Shown here one piece after another: positions 17,818 through 26,591 of a stretch of 31,101 nt of DNA. The position numbers and the translations under genes were made by a program. Location of the stretch: contig JBFKFP010000011.1 in assembly GCA_041618535.1 (NCBI GenBank), positions 1 through 31,101 on the forward strand, given 5' to 3'. The DNA is from SHLJ01 sp041618535 (GTDB lineage: Bacteria; Bacteroidota; Bacteroidia; Flavobacteriales; Flavobacteriaceae). Numbering within the stretch: position 1 is the first letter of the stretch; every line of letters starts with the position of its first letter. The notes below the pieces were generated by a model that saw only the letters and a program-made list of their open reading frames with translations, was not told where the DNA came from and made no database searches.

Positions 17818-18241
17818 AAGCTTTCTTATTCATCTTGCCATAGATGAAACTTGCAATGACACCCATTATTCCGAAGAAAATCACGTACATAACCGCATTC
17901 GCAAGAGTCGCTGATAAGTCCAGAATATTGGCTAATCCGTATTCTGCTATGCGGTCTCCGAATCCCATCAGAAATCCGATCCAGGCACCAAATTTAAAGC
18001 CGTTGGTATTGCTATGTGCGCCTCGTGCCCATTTGGAATAAATAGTTGAGAAAGCAAAACCGGTGAGCAAGCAGCCCAGGCTTAACCATAGAAAATCAGG
18101 ATTCTCCTTCATGACCCCGGTGGCGGTGCCCAGGTGAGATTCGAAAAAAGACCCCAGCAACAATTCCCAGAATAAATATCCACCAAACATATTATAAAGG
18201 GCCGTGACCAAGGTTGAGATCAGATTGGTTTTTGAAAACAT
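17816..18241 (-). CDS. Small integral membrane protein of unknown function (four TM segments)
   Basis: A 141-residue hydrophobic protein with about four membrane segments, near residues 8-30, 48-66, 83-95 and 112-136. The C-terminus is basic (YGKMNKKA), consistent with a cytoplasmic end. There is no signal peptide cleavage site and no recognised catalytic motif; the GAWIGFLMGFGDRIAEYGL stretch in the middle has small residues suited to helix packing. I do not recognise the family. It is transcribed toward the maltodextrin operon, so it is not part of it, and its stop codon overlaps the T-tract of that operon's terminator. It is divergent from the GAF-domain gene with about 140 bases between the two start codons. 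Confidence 0.75.
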   Translation of the reverse strand: MFSKTNLISTLVTALYNMFGGYLFWELLLGSFFESHLGTATGVMKENPDFLWLSLGCLLTGFAFSTIYSKWARGAHSNTNGFKFGAWIGFLMGFGDRIAEYGLANILDLSATLANAVMYVIFFGIMGVIASFIYGKMNKKA

Positions 18242-18318
18242 GATCTTGAATGTATTAGTTAGTAATTAAATTTAAATAAATTCCCTGAATTATGACCTAT
18301 TACTATATAAATCAACTA

Positions 18319-18348
18319 TTTGCAGGATGTTAAGAATCGTTATATTTT
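18319..18348 (+). promoter_or_regulatory. Candidate promoter of the GAF-domain gene
   Basis: TTTG at 18319-18322 and TATATTTT at 18341-18348 are 18 bases apart, close to the Bacteroidetes TTTG-N19-TAnnTTTG pattern. If used, transcription begins near 18355, downstream of the TTG at 18320 that opens the longest reading frame, which supports translation from one of the ATG codons at 18380 or 18398. Confidence 0.35.
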
Positions 18349-18379
18349 CCGACTAATCCGAAATATTGATTACATTCGT

Positions 18380-20770
18380 ATGACCAATCAAATTATTATG
18401 GATATCAACGATTTGCACGAATCGCCCTTATATCTGAAGATCAGTTTTAATAAACTCATCGAGAAATATGAGGAAATGGCTCAAAGCGATGATCCTTACA
18501 TAGCGGCTAAGGCCAAAAGGATAATTGATGCTCAGGCGCCATACCCCGAGCTGCGTGACGGTTTTACAAATCCAGCCAAGCTCAACGATTTTGAACAGCC
18601 TATATCCATCATCCTGGAGGATTCCTTCAATACCGTACTTACTCAAAATGAGATCAAGACGGCCTCAGTTCCTTTTCATAACCTCATTTTTAATTCCTCT
18701 GAACGCTTTAAGAACATAATTGAGTCTGCCGGCAGGGATTTTGAGGTTAAAATCAAGAATATGCCCGAGGATGATTTGTACATTATAGCATGTACCATCA
18801 TTATTAAATTCTGTTATGGGCTTGATCTTAGTTTTAAACGCCCGTTCTTTTATGAAATTCCTGATGAGAACGGAATACTGAGGTATTACAAGATCCTGTA
18901 TAATGTTGATTTCACAGAGATAATACCTACGGAAAAGGCCAAAAGAATCACTCAGGAAGATGTGGATGAATTGCTGGACAATTATGAGAATATCGGGCTA
19001 TGGAAAGAGAAGTTTCCTCCGAACAGCTATATCTTCAAAGGCTTTGTTATCAGTAATATTTTTGATGTAACTGATGACCAGTCCATTTCAAATATCAAAT
19101 CGAATCTGATTTCTGAGAATCGTGGCAAGGACGAGAATTTTATTCATGACTTCCAGGAGATCTTTCGTTCTCTCCTGAATATAAAGGATCTTCAGGTAGG
19201 TTTTTCTGTATTGAATAAGGAGGATGGAATTTTTGAAAGGGTATATGGCGATCCAATCGTCAGTTTTCTGTTGAATAAACAGGATTCGGCAAGATGCAAT
19301 AAGACATTATGCAACGTATCACTTAAGACTTTGATAAAGGATAAGAAATTCTATGCAATCTCGGATGTAGATAAATATTATGAACTATCAAAAGGCAGGG
19401 CGCCTCAGTACAAATCACTTCGAGATCAAGGATTTAAAAGTGCCATTCTCGCGCCGCTTGCGAATGAAGACAGGTTGCTGGGTATCCTTGAGCTTGTTTC
19501 CCGGAAGCCAAAGGTCCTGAACAGTGTTAATGCCAACAGGCTTATTGATATCATGCCTTTTATGGCAGCCGCTGTAGAACGTTCAAAGAACGAGGAGGAA
19601 AATCTTATCGAGGCGGTTATCCAACAGGAGTGCACATCAATCCACCCAAGTGTGCACTGGAAATTCAGAAAAGAGGCAAGAGCATTTATAAAAAATAAAC
19701 TTGAAGGCCGCGAGCCCGTATTCAAAAAAATTGTTTTTGAGGATGTATATCCATTGTTCGGGCAGATAGATATCAAGGGCTCTTCAATGGCGAGGAATAG
19801 CGCCACCCAGAAAGACCTGAACCTTCAGCTTAATGCGGCAAAGTCAATCCTGGAAATGGCCTTTGAACAGGAGTCACTCCCCATTTACGAACAGATAATT
19901 TATCAAACCAACCGCTATTTAGATCGGTTGAGAGATCATTTTCAGGTCGATTCGGAACAAAAGATTACAGAGTTCTTCCAACAGGAAATTTCCCCGCTTT
20001 TTTACCACCTGTTGAGTGTTGGTAAATTCTCTGAAGATATAACAGCCTACTTCAATAGCATTGATGAAAAACTGGATGTGTTGTATAAGCACCGAAAAGA
20101 TTATGACGACACCATATCTTTGATAAACAGGAAGATGGCTGAACTTCTCGACGACAAGCAACTTGAGGCCCAGCGCATGTATCCGCATTTTTATGAGCGT
20201 TACAAAACCGATGGGGTTGAGCATAATCTGTACATAGGAGAGTCGATAACCAAAGACGAGAACTTTAATAAGATTTTTCTGTACAATCTTCGATTATGGC
20301 AATTGCAGGTCATGATTGAAATGGAGAATTCCTATTACAATATGCAGCATGATTTTCCGGTTCAACTGGATGTGGCTTCGATGATCCTGGTTTTCAATCA
20401 GCCATTGTCCATCAGCTTCAGGATGGATGAAAAACATTTCGATGTTGACGGAACTTACAATGCCAGGTACGAGATCGTAAAGAAACGTGTTGACAAGGCT
20501 TATATCAAGGGAACGACCAAGCGCATCACCGAGAAAGGAAAGATCACGATCGTATATTCCCAGAAACAGGATGAGGTCGAATATCTCGGTTATGTAAGAT
20601 TCCTCCAATCCAAGAATTATCTCGATAAGGATGTTGAGATCGTGGAGCTGGAAGATTTACAGGCGGTAACCGGGTTAAAAGCGATTAGGGCTAGCGTATT
20701 ATATCATAAGGATGATAATGACCAGGAATTCCTGACCTATGACGATCTGATGAAGGAGCTGGATGCCTGA
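18380..20770 (+). CDS. Large GAF-domain protein, probable cytoplasmic signalling protein
   Basis: About 796 residues (790 if it starts at the second ATG, 18398); the frame extends up to a TTG at 18320 but a candidate promoter lies inside that extension. There is no signal peptide or membrane segment. Near residues 280-410 the pattern is that of a GAF domain (GFSVLNKEDG early, AILAPLANEDRLLGILELVS late), a small-molecule or redox sensor fold. After it comes a basic region and a stretch PLFGQIDIKGSS near residue 463, which loosely recalls the first metal-binding strand of class III nucleotide cyclases, but the rest of a cyclase domain is not evident. Helical and mixed segments follow (YLDRLRDHF, FFQQEISPLFYHL). 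No output domain is recognised. It converges on the HD/Pycsar-type gene. Confidence 0.75.
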   Translation: MTNQIIMDINDLHESPLYLKISFNKLIEKYEEMAQSDDPYIAAKAKRIIDAQAPYPELRDGFTNPAKLNDFEQPISIILEDSFNTVLTQNEIKTASVPFHNLIFNSSERFKNIIESAGRDFEVKIKNMPEDDLYIIACTIIIKFCYGLDLSFKRPFFYEIPDENGILRYYKILYNVDFTEIIPTEKAKRITQEDVDELLDNYENIGLWKEKFPPNSYIFKGFVISNIFDVTDDQSISNIKSNLISENRGKDENFIHDFQEIFRSLLNIKDLQVGFSVLNKEDGIFERVYGDPIVSFLLNKQDSARCNKTLCNVSLKTLIKDKKFYAISDVDKYYELSKGRAPQYKSLRDQGFKSAILAPLANEDRLLGILELVSRKPKVLNSVNANRLIDIMPFMAAAVERSKNEEENLIEAVIQQECTSIHPSVHWKFRKEARAFIKNKLEGREPVFKKIVFEDVYPLFGQIDIKGSSMARNSATQKDLNLQLNAAKSILEMAFEQESLPIYEQIIYQTNRYLDRLRDHFQVDSEQKITEFFQQEISPLFYHLLSVGKFSEDITAYFNSIDEKLDVLYKHRKDYDDTISLINRKMAELLDDKQLEAQRMYPHFYERYKTDGVEHNLYIGESITKDENFNKIFLYNLRLWQLQVMIEMENSYYNMQHDFPVQLDVASMILVFNQPLSISFRMDEKHFDVDGTYNARYEIVKKRVDKAYIKGTTKRITEKGKITIVYSQKQDEVEYLGYVRFLQSKNYLDKDVEIVELEDLQAVTGLKAIRASVLYHKDDNDQEFLTYDDLMKELDA

Positions 20771-20786
20771 TAAATTTTTCAGGCAT
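20763..20786. other. Shared hairpin carrying both stop codons of convergent genes
   Basis: ATGCCTGA (20763-20770) pairs perfectly with TCAGGCAT (20779-20786) around an 8-base AT-only loop. The TGA of the GAF gene is the last three bases of the left arm and the TGA of the minus-strand HD gene is the first three bases of the right arm. There is no T-tract after either arm apart from the loop, so it is not a standard intrinsic terminator, but it probably protects or ends both mRNAs. Confidence 0.6.
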
Positions 20787-21969
20787 ACTGAAACGCGATG
20801 GCAAATGCGACCACGCTAATAATTATTCCTATCATGAAAATGGTATAGGTAAGCCGCAGTATACTGTATTTGCGGTTGAGTACCTTGCCCAGGAAATACA
20901 GGTCTTTTTTCATGGATGAATAGAGGTAATCCCTGTCTTTCATCATCTCGTCCATCGCCCATTCAAAATCGTCAAGTTTCATTTTATGAAAATTCCCGAA
21001 GAAGATAAGGTTAACCCGTTTCTTTTCGACGTCTTCCTTGGAAAACTTTCCGCTTGTGACGTTAGGTCGGGTTGCCAGGACACACAGCACCATGGCCACA
21101 ACCGTGAACATGACAAAGATGGCCGACGGCCAGATGAGGTATGCATTTGAAGGATTGTCCAGTTTGGGGATCAGGTTCGAAAGGACAACGGAAATTATAA
21201 TGGCATTAACCGATAAAAGGATATTGGCTTTTGTGTCGGCCTGTCCGCTCAGGTCGATATGATTTCGGAGGGTCACCCTGAACATGGTCTCTATACCTCT
21301 TTCCGGTAATGCCGCCTTGTTTTTCTTGAATTCGAATTCCTTTTTCTTCTGGGTCAGTTTTTTTTGATCGAATCCTAATTTTTTCTGCCTCTTAAGCAAC
21401 CTTGCCAGGTTTCGCTCTTTTCCTTTTTGCCAATTCTCCATTGCATAATCTGTGTAAAACCGCTGGACATCCTTGAAGAATCTGATGCTCTCGTTAACCC
21501 AATCCATATCGGTAAAGTGCTTGTCCTGGGTAAGCTCAAGTTCAGACCGGAGTAATTCACCGATCTCATCATAGTTCTTATTTGCAAAATGGGCACAATC
21601 GGCATCCCGTATTATCATTTCCAGCTTATTCTCGGGCTCATGCTCTATTCTTGTGGCAAGGATTATAGACTTGATAAGGTCTATCGATCCTTTGTCCAGG
21701 TCTCTTTTTTTTAGGAATTCCTCTGCCATACCGGCACTGATTTCCTCGTGATTCTCAACGCTTTTGGTATATCCCAGATCATGAAACCATGCGGCAATTA
21801 TCAGTAAGTCGGCTTCCTTACCCTCCAAATTCTCACCTTTTATTAGCTCTTTGGTCTTGTTTACAACCCTTTTAGTATGTGTGAGATTATGGTAGAGAAA
21901 ATCACTCGATAAGTCATCAAGCAGGATAGTGCTCGCATAATTTTCAGATGCCTTGATTACTTCTTCCAT
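20779..21969 (-). CDS. HD-domain phosphohydrolase fused to a Pycsar-effector-type membrane domain
   Basis: A 396-residue protein. Residues 20-180 are an HD domain with H31, the H63-D64 doublet in AAWFHDLGY, a further H74, and an aspartate in RDADCAHF near 124, so metal-dependent phosphohydrolase activity, perhaps on nucleotides, is likely. A charged linker (many K, R, Q) covers about 180-225. The C-terminal part has the sequence HIDLSGQADTKANILLSVNA and three hydrophobic segments (about 247-268, 277-300, 371-393), the layout of the DUF5706/Pycsar transmembrane effector domain. In defence, such domains are membrane effectors responding to cyclic pyrimidine nucleotides. No adjacent pyrimidine cyclase is recognised, so a housekeeping signalling role is equally possible. 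It is divergent from the phosphoesterase gene with 43 bases between starts. Confidence 0.88.
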   Translation of the reverse strand: MEEVIKASENYASTILLDDLSSDFLYHNLTHTKRVVNKTKELIKGENLEGKEADLLIIAAWFHDLGYTKSVENHEEISAGMAEEFLKKRDLDKGSIDLIKSIILATRIEHEPENKLEMIIRDADCAHFANKNYDEIGELLRSELELTQDKHFTDMDWVNESIRFFKDVQRFYTDYAMENWQKGKERNLARLLKRQKKLGFDQKKLTQKKKEFEFKKNKAALPERGIETMFRVTLRNHIDLSGQADTKANILLSVNAIIISVVLSNLIPKLDNPSNAYLIWPSAIFVMFTVVAMVLCVLATRPNVTSGKFSKEDVEKKRVNLIFFGNFHKMKLDDFEWAMDEMMKDRDYLYSSMKKDLYFLGKVLNRKYSILRLTYTIFMIGIIISVVAFAIAFQYA

Positions 21970-22012
21970 CGAAATGAATTATTTTTACTAAAATAGGCAA
22001 TAAATCTCTTTA

Positions 22013-25000
22013 ATGCGTTTTCAAAATTTTTCTGTTTTTCTGCTGATGATGTTGATTCTGAATTCATGTGCAACATATCAGACTCAGTATAAAGATGAGA
22101 AACAACAAGAGCCTTTTCCATCAGACAAGAAAATAGTCCATTCTGTATATCTTCTCGGCGATGCAGGAAATTCTGATCTGGGAGAGCAAACCTCAGGCAT
22201 CCGGATGTTTGGAGAGGCACTAAGAAATGCGGATTCGGCGAGTACAGCGATTTTCCTCGGTGATAATATATATGAGAAAGGACTCAGAGCTGAAGATCAT
22301 CCTGAGCGTCAATTGTCTGAGCACAGGCTGCAAGTTCAAATTGATGTGGCTCAAGAGTTTAGCGGGAAATCGATTTTTATTCCCGGGAATCACGACTGGT
22401 ATAGCGGATTGTCAGGATTAAAGCGACAGGAAAAATTCATAGAGGATCAGTTGGGGAAAGACAGTTTCCTGCCTGAGGATGGTTGTCCCATAGAAACTGT
22501 TGAGATCTCCAAAAAGATTCAACTTATAATTGTTGATTCCAGATGGTATCTGAATAATTGGGACAATTACCCCGGAATAAATTCGGATTGTGAAATTAAA
22601 ACGAGAAACAAATTCTTTGACGAATTTGAAAGCGAGATAAAAAAAGCACGGGGAAAAACTACAATTGTAGCCATTCATCATCCCATCTTTACCAATGGAT
22701 CACATGGCGGGCAGTATAGTTTTAAAAGTCATCTCTCACCCATACCGGTCCTGGGAACACTGAAAAACCTTATCAGAAAAACAGGAGGAGTGGTAACCGT
22801 TGACGATCAAAATATACTGTACAGGGAGCTTAAGAAACGCATAGTTACGATTTCACAGCATAATGATAAGGTCATTTTCGTTTCTGGTCATGATCATAAT
22901 CTTCAGTATATCGTGAGGGATAATTTACCCCAGATAGTAAGCGGTTCAGGTTCTAAGGAGATGTCTGTAAGGCTTGCGCGGGGCGGGGAATTCGGAACCT
23001 CCAATCAGGGTTATGCCAGGTTAGACATTTTTGAAGACGGGTCAAGCTTTGTCCGGTTTTACGATACGAGCAGTTCATCGCCCGTTTTCCGAGCTAATGT
23101 CCTGAATGTAGATCAATCCCGCACTATCACTACCTATCCATCCAGTTTCCCCTCAGAGATCACTACATCTATCTATACAGCTGAGGAGGTCGCCAAAAGC
23201 GGATTCTACAAAACCCTGTGGGGAGAACGTTACAGAAAATATTTTGGAACCCCGGTCAAGGTCAAAACTGTGAATCTCGATACTCTGTACGGTGGATTAA
23301 GCCCGATGAGACGTGGTGGAGGACATCAGTCCAATTCATTGCGACTGGTGGACAAGGCGGGAAGAGAGTATGTGATGAGGGCTTTGAAGAAAAATGCCCT
23401 GCGCTATCTGCAATCGGTCGCATTTCGCGATCAGTATATCGAAGGGCAATTCGATGACAGCGTGGTAGAGCGCTTTTTACTTGATATTTTCACCGGATCA
23501 CACCCTTATGCCCCTTTTGTAATCCCTGAACTTTCCAAAGCAGCAGGGATCTATCATACAACCCCCCTTTTGGTTTATGTTCCGAAACAGAACGCGCTTG
23601 GCCCCTTTAACAGCGATTACGGGAATGAACTTTATATGATTGAGGAAAGAGCCGCCGACGGACATGGTGATAAGGCCGGTTTTGGTTATTCAAATGAGTT
23701 GATCAGTACAGACGACCTGCTTGAAAAGCTCAGCAAGAATGAAGATCATATACTGGATGAGTCTTCCTATATCAGGGCGCGCCTATTTGATATGGTTATA
23801 GGTGACTGGGACAGGCATGAGGATCAATGGCGATGGGCGACTTTTAAAGAAGATGGAAAAACAGTCTACAGGCCGGTCCCACGTGATCGCGACCAGGCAT
23901 TTTCAGTTATGAGCGATGGCCTTATTCTTGGCTTGGCCGGTTCGGTATCGCCACTGGTGAAACTCCTGGATTCATATGAATCTGAACTAAAAAGCCCCAA
24001 ATGGTTTAACCTCGAGCCGTATCCTCTAGATATACGCTTGATAAGACAATCGGACAAGAAAGAATGGGACCGGCAGGTAGCTGAGCTCAGATCAGGTTTA
24101 ACCGATAATGTCATTGAAAAGGCATTCAAGGGAATGCCGGAAGAGGTCCGGGACGAAACGGTTGAGGTTATAAAGAAAAAGCTTAAAGGCAGGCTGGGTA
24201 ATTTACAGGATATTTCAGATCGCTACTTCGAATTCCTCAGTCGGTATGAGGTTGTTGTTGGAACCAATAAAGACGACTGGTTTGAAGTTGAACGGTTGGA
24301 TGATGGGCTCACCAGGGTCAAGGCTTACCGAATAATAAAAGGTGAAAAAGGTGAGGTGTTTCATCAGCGAACCTATACTTCAGATTTAACACGGGAGATC
24401 TGGATATATGGACTGGATGATAAGGACAGGTTTGATGTGTTCGGAAATGGTTCAGGTCATATTAAGGTCAGGCTTATCGGGGGTAAGAATCATGATGAAT
24501 TCAATATTGAGAACGGACACAGGGTTCTTTCCTATGACTACAGATCGAAGAATAATACCTATCAGGGCGAAGGGCAACTTAGGCAGTCTGATGATTATAA
24601 AACCAATGTCTATGATCATCGAAAACTGAAATACGACAGCTTTCAGTTATTACCCTCTGTTGGAGCAAATCCTGATGACGGACTAAAAATAGGTTTACAA
24701 AGCAGGTGGCAGCATTACGGTTTCGAACAAAACCCATTTACGAGTTCTCACATTATAGGAGCTGCCTATTATTTTGCTACAGGCGGCTTCGAATTCCAAT
24801 ATTCCTCTGAGTTAGCGAATGTATTCGGAAATGCTAACCTGGAGATCATGGCCAGATTTAACAGCCCTAATTATGCGGTCAATTTCTTTGGATTTGGAAA
24901 TGAATCGGATAATCCAGAGGCCGATGAGAATGATAACCTTGATGTAGGGCTGGATTATAACCGTGTAAAGATACGTACTTTGAAATTTGCACCCTCACTG

Positions 25001-25693
25001 GTCTGGCGCGGACGTTCAGGATCGGAAGTAAGAGTAGGGGCCTCCTACGAATCGAATGAGGTGGAACGGACCAATGGTCGATTTCTGGCTGATCAATTAG
25101 AAGAGGAGGATCCTCTTTTTGACAAACAGGATTTTATAGGCACCAAGTTTTCCTATCGTTACAGCAATGTAGACAATTCCGCTTTTCCAACGTTAGGGAT
25201 GCTGTTTAATCTCGATGCGGGTTTCCTGACGAACACCTCCAACTCAAACAGTTTTGCTTACCTTATCCCAGAGCTTGGGTTCGATTACAGACTGTCTTCC
25301 AAGGGAGATGTGGTCCTTGCCTCTAAAATTAAGGGTCATATCAATATAGGCGATGATTTTGAATTGTACCAGGCGGCCACCCTGGGAGCAGACAGTGGTT
25401 TAAGAGGCTTCAGGAATCAGAGATTTTCAGGAAATACGGCCTTTGTTCAAACCTCAGACCTTCGATGGAATATAAGAAAGGCCCGGATTGGCCTGTTGCC
25501 TTTTAACATGGGCGTTTATGGAGGATTTGACTATGGAAGGGTTTGGTTGGATGGTGAAGACTCGGATATCTGGCATAACTCCGTTGGTGGGGGAGTTTTC
25601 CTGAATGCGGCAAATGTTACTTCCCTGAATGCCTCCCTTTTTAACAGTAATGACGGTTTACGATTTGCGTTCAGGCTCGGATTTGAATTCTAG
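22013..25693 (+). CDS. Outer-membrane lipoprotein: metallophosphoesterase, kinase-like middle region and Omp85-like beta-barrel
   Basis: A 1226-residue protein with a lipoprotein signal (LNSC, C19). Residues about 40-330 form a calcineurin-like metallophosphoesterase with all metal motifs: GDAG, GDNIYEKG, GNHDW, HHP and GHDHN. Residues about 390-680 are not explained by the flanking domains and recall an atypical kinase: a glycine-rich loop (MRRGGGHQS), a strand YVMRALKK with K459/K460, then GDWDRH (D598, D600) and PRDRDQAF (D625, D627). Residues about 840-1226 are alternating hydrophobic beta-strands ending in F, with the LRGF motif near 1131, as in BamA/TamA-type barrels. It probably sits in the outer membrane with the phosphoesterase in the periplasm or on the surface. 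The kinase-like reading is my inference; the other two modules are clear. Confidence 0.87.
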   Translation: MRFQNFSVFLLMMLILNSCATYQTQYKDEKQQEPFPSDKKIVHSVYLLGDAGNSDLGEQTSGIRMFGEALRNADSASTAIFLGDNIYEKGLRAEDHPERQLSEHRLQVQIDVAQEFSGKSIFIPGNHDWYSGLSGLKRQEKFIEDQLGKDSFLPEDGCPIETVEISKKIQLIIVDSRWYLNNWDNYPGINSDCEIKTRNKFFDEFESEIKKARGKTTIVAIHHPIFTNGSHGGQYSFKSHLSPIPVLGTLKNLIRKTGGVVTVDDQNILYRELKKRIVTISQHNDKVIFVSGHDHNLQYIVRDNLPQIVSGSGSKEMSVRLARGGEFGTSNQGYARLDIFEDGSSFVRFYDTSSSSPVFRANVLNVDQSRTITTYPSSFPSEITTSIYTAEEVAKSGFYKTLWGERYRKYFGTPVKVKTVNLDTLYGGLSPMRRGGGHQSNSLRLVDKAGREYVMRALKKNALRYLQSVAFRDQYIEGQFDDSVVERFLLDIFTGSHPYAPFVIPELSKAAGIYHTTPLLVYVPKQNALGPFNSDYGNELYMIEERAADGHGDKAGFGYSNELISTDDLLEKLSKNEDHILDESSYIRARLFDMVIGDWDRHEDQWRWATFKEDGKTVYRPVPRDRDQAFSVMSDGLILGLAGSVSPLVKLLDSYESELKSPKWFNLEPYPLDIRLIRQSDKKEWDRQVAELRSGLTDNVIEKAFKGMPEEVRDETVEVIKKKLKGRLGNLQDISDRYFEFLSRYEVVVGTNKDDWFEVERLDDGLTRVKAYRIIKGEKGEVFHQRTYTSDLTREIWIYGLDDKDRFDVFGNGSGHIKVRLIGGKNHDEFNIENGHRVLSYDYRSKNNTYQGEGQLRQSDDYKTNVYDHRKLKYDSFQLLPSVGANPDDGLKIGLQSRWQHYGFEQNPFTSSHIIGAAYYFATGGFEFQYSSELANVFGNANLEIMARFNSPNYAVNFFGFGNESDNPEADENDNLDVGLDYNRVKIRTLKFAPSLVWRGRSGSEVRVGASYESNEVERTNGRFLADQLEEEDPLFDKQDFIGTKFSYRYSNVDNSAFPTLGMLFNLDAGFLTNTSNSNSFAYLIPELGFDYRLSSKGDVVLASKIKGHINIGDDFELYQAATLGADSGLRGFRNQRFSGNTAFVQTSDLRWNIRKARIGLLPFNMGVYGGFDYGRVWLDGEDSDIWHNSVGGGVFLNAANVTSLNASLFNSNDGLRFAFRLGFEF

Positions 25694-26532
25694 TTCAATT
25701 GGAAAAGATATAAATTACCACCACTGCCGTGTGCCCGTTCATCCACGATGAAAATCTCATTTTCAGATCTGAAACAGACACCCTCCTTCTGGGAAACATG
25801 ATCAAAGGGTAGTTCAGTAACTTTTCCATTAAAGAAATTATCTCCCGAAAATTCTGAAAAAAGCCAGGCCGACTTAGGACTCAAAAGGACCAGCGTTTTC
25901 CCATCCGGGGAAAGATCTGCACCTGTGATCCAACATTCTGAATCATCGCAGCTCGTAAAACTGTCAATATAGACAGCGCTGTGCTGTCCTCTTTCGGCAG
26001 GAACTTTGTATAGGTCGGTACGTCCGAAATTTCCCCTTACCCGGCTTTTGGTAAAAATATAAAGGCTGTCATTGAAGAAAACCAATGCCTCCGAGTCGAA
26101 ATATAATTGTTTCTTTTTAGGAGGATAATTCTTTTGATTGGGATAGCTGAAGGAAATACGCTCTACAGGGACATCGGTCATTGCCTCAAGGAATTCTCCA
26201 TTGATCTTTAGAATGGAAAGGTTATCTCTCTTACTTAGATTGTTTCCAAAGTCACCAATGTAAAGATTACCATCAGGATCGGCGGCCAGGTCCTCCCAAT
26301 CGCGATTTTTAGCATCTATCTTTAACTCAAATATGATCTTCCCGAGTGTATCGAGCTTATAGAGCCTAGGTTTGTTTCCGCTGTCGTTGAGCATCCAGAT
26401 CTGTGAGCAGCCATCCATGCATTCTGCTCCTGAGACTTCAGACAAAGTTTTGGGAAGATCTGCAATAATGGTCAGATTTCCGGTGTCACAGGCCATGCCC
26501 GTCATCAGAAGGAGTAAAATAAGTCGTTTCAA
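25690..26532 (-). CDS. Beta-propeller-like lipoprotein of unknown function
   Basis: A 280-residue lipoprotein with signal peptide MKRLILLLLMTGMAC (C15). The rest shows repeated beta-strand patterns of propeller type: LYKLDTLGKIIFELKI, WEDLAADPDGNLYIGDFGNN, DSEALVFFNDSLYIFTK, ITGADLSPDGKTLVLLS and KEGVCFRSENEIFIVDE. The spacing of DPDGNLYI-like strands every 40-50 residues suits a five- or six-bladed propeller similar to SMP-30/NHL proteins, but no catalytic residues are assigned. Paired cysteines (CMDGC near 38-42 and C in SCDDSEC) may form disulfides. It converges on the phosphoesterase gene; the two stop codons share the CTAG at 25690-25693. It is divergent from the DUF1697 gene across about 60 bases. 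Confidence 0.8.
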   Translation of the reverse strand: MKRLILLLLMTGMACDTGNLTIIADLPKTLSEVSGAECMDGCSQIWMLNDSGNKPRLYKLDTLGKIIFELKIDAKNRDWEDLAADPDGNLYIGDFGNNLSKRDNLSILKINGEFLEAMTDVPVERISFSYPNQKNYPPKKKQLYFDSEALVFFNDSLYIFTKSRVRGNFGRTDLYKVPAERGQHSAVYIDSFTSCDDSECWITGADLSPDGKTLVLLSPKSAWLFSEFSGDNFFNGKVTELPFDHVSQKEGVCFRSENEIFIVDERAHGSGGNLYLFQLN

Positions 26533-26591
26533 GGGGTCGACAGTTGATTAATGTCTAAATTTACACCAATTCAACCAGACTTGCCAAAGCC

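Noticed and set aside
18320..18379. TTG start for the GAF-domain gene
   Set aside because: A candidate promoter lies within this stretch, and ATG codons follow at 18380 and 18398.
18380..21969. A complete Pycsar defence operon formed by the GAF gene and the HD/membrane gene
   Set aside because: The genes are convergent, no full cyclase domain is seen in the GAF protein, and there are no other defence or mobile genes nearby. Kept only as a question in the findings.
26544..26563. TTG and TAAATTTA as a promoter for the DUF1697-mvaD cluster
   Set aside because: The two elements are only 9 bases apart, far from the 19-base spacing expected in Bacteroidetes.
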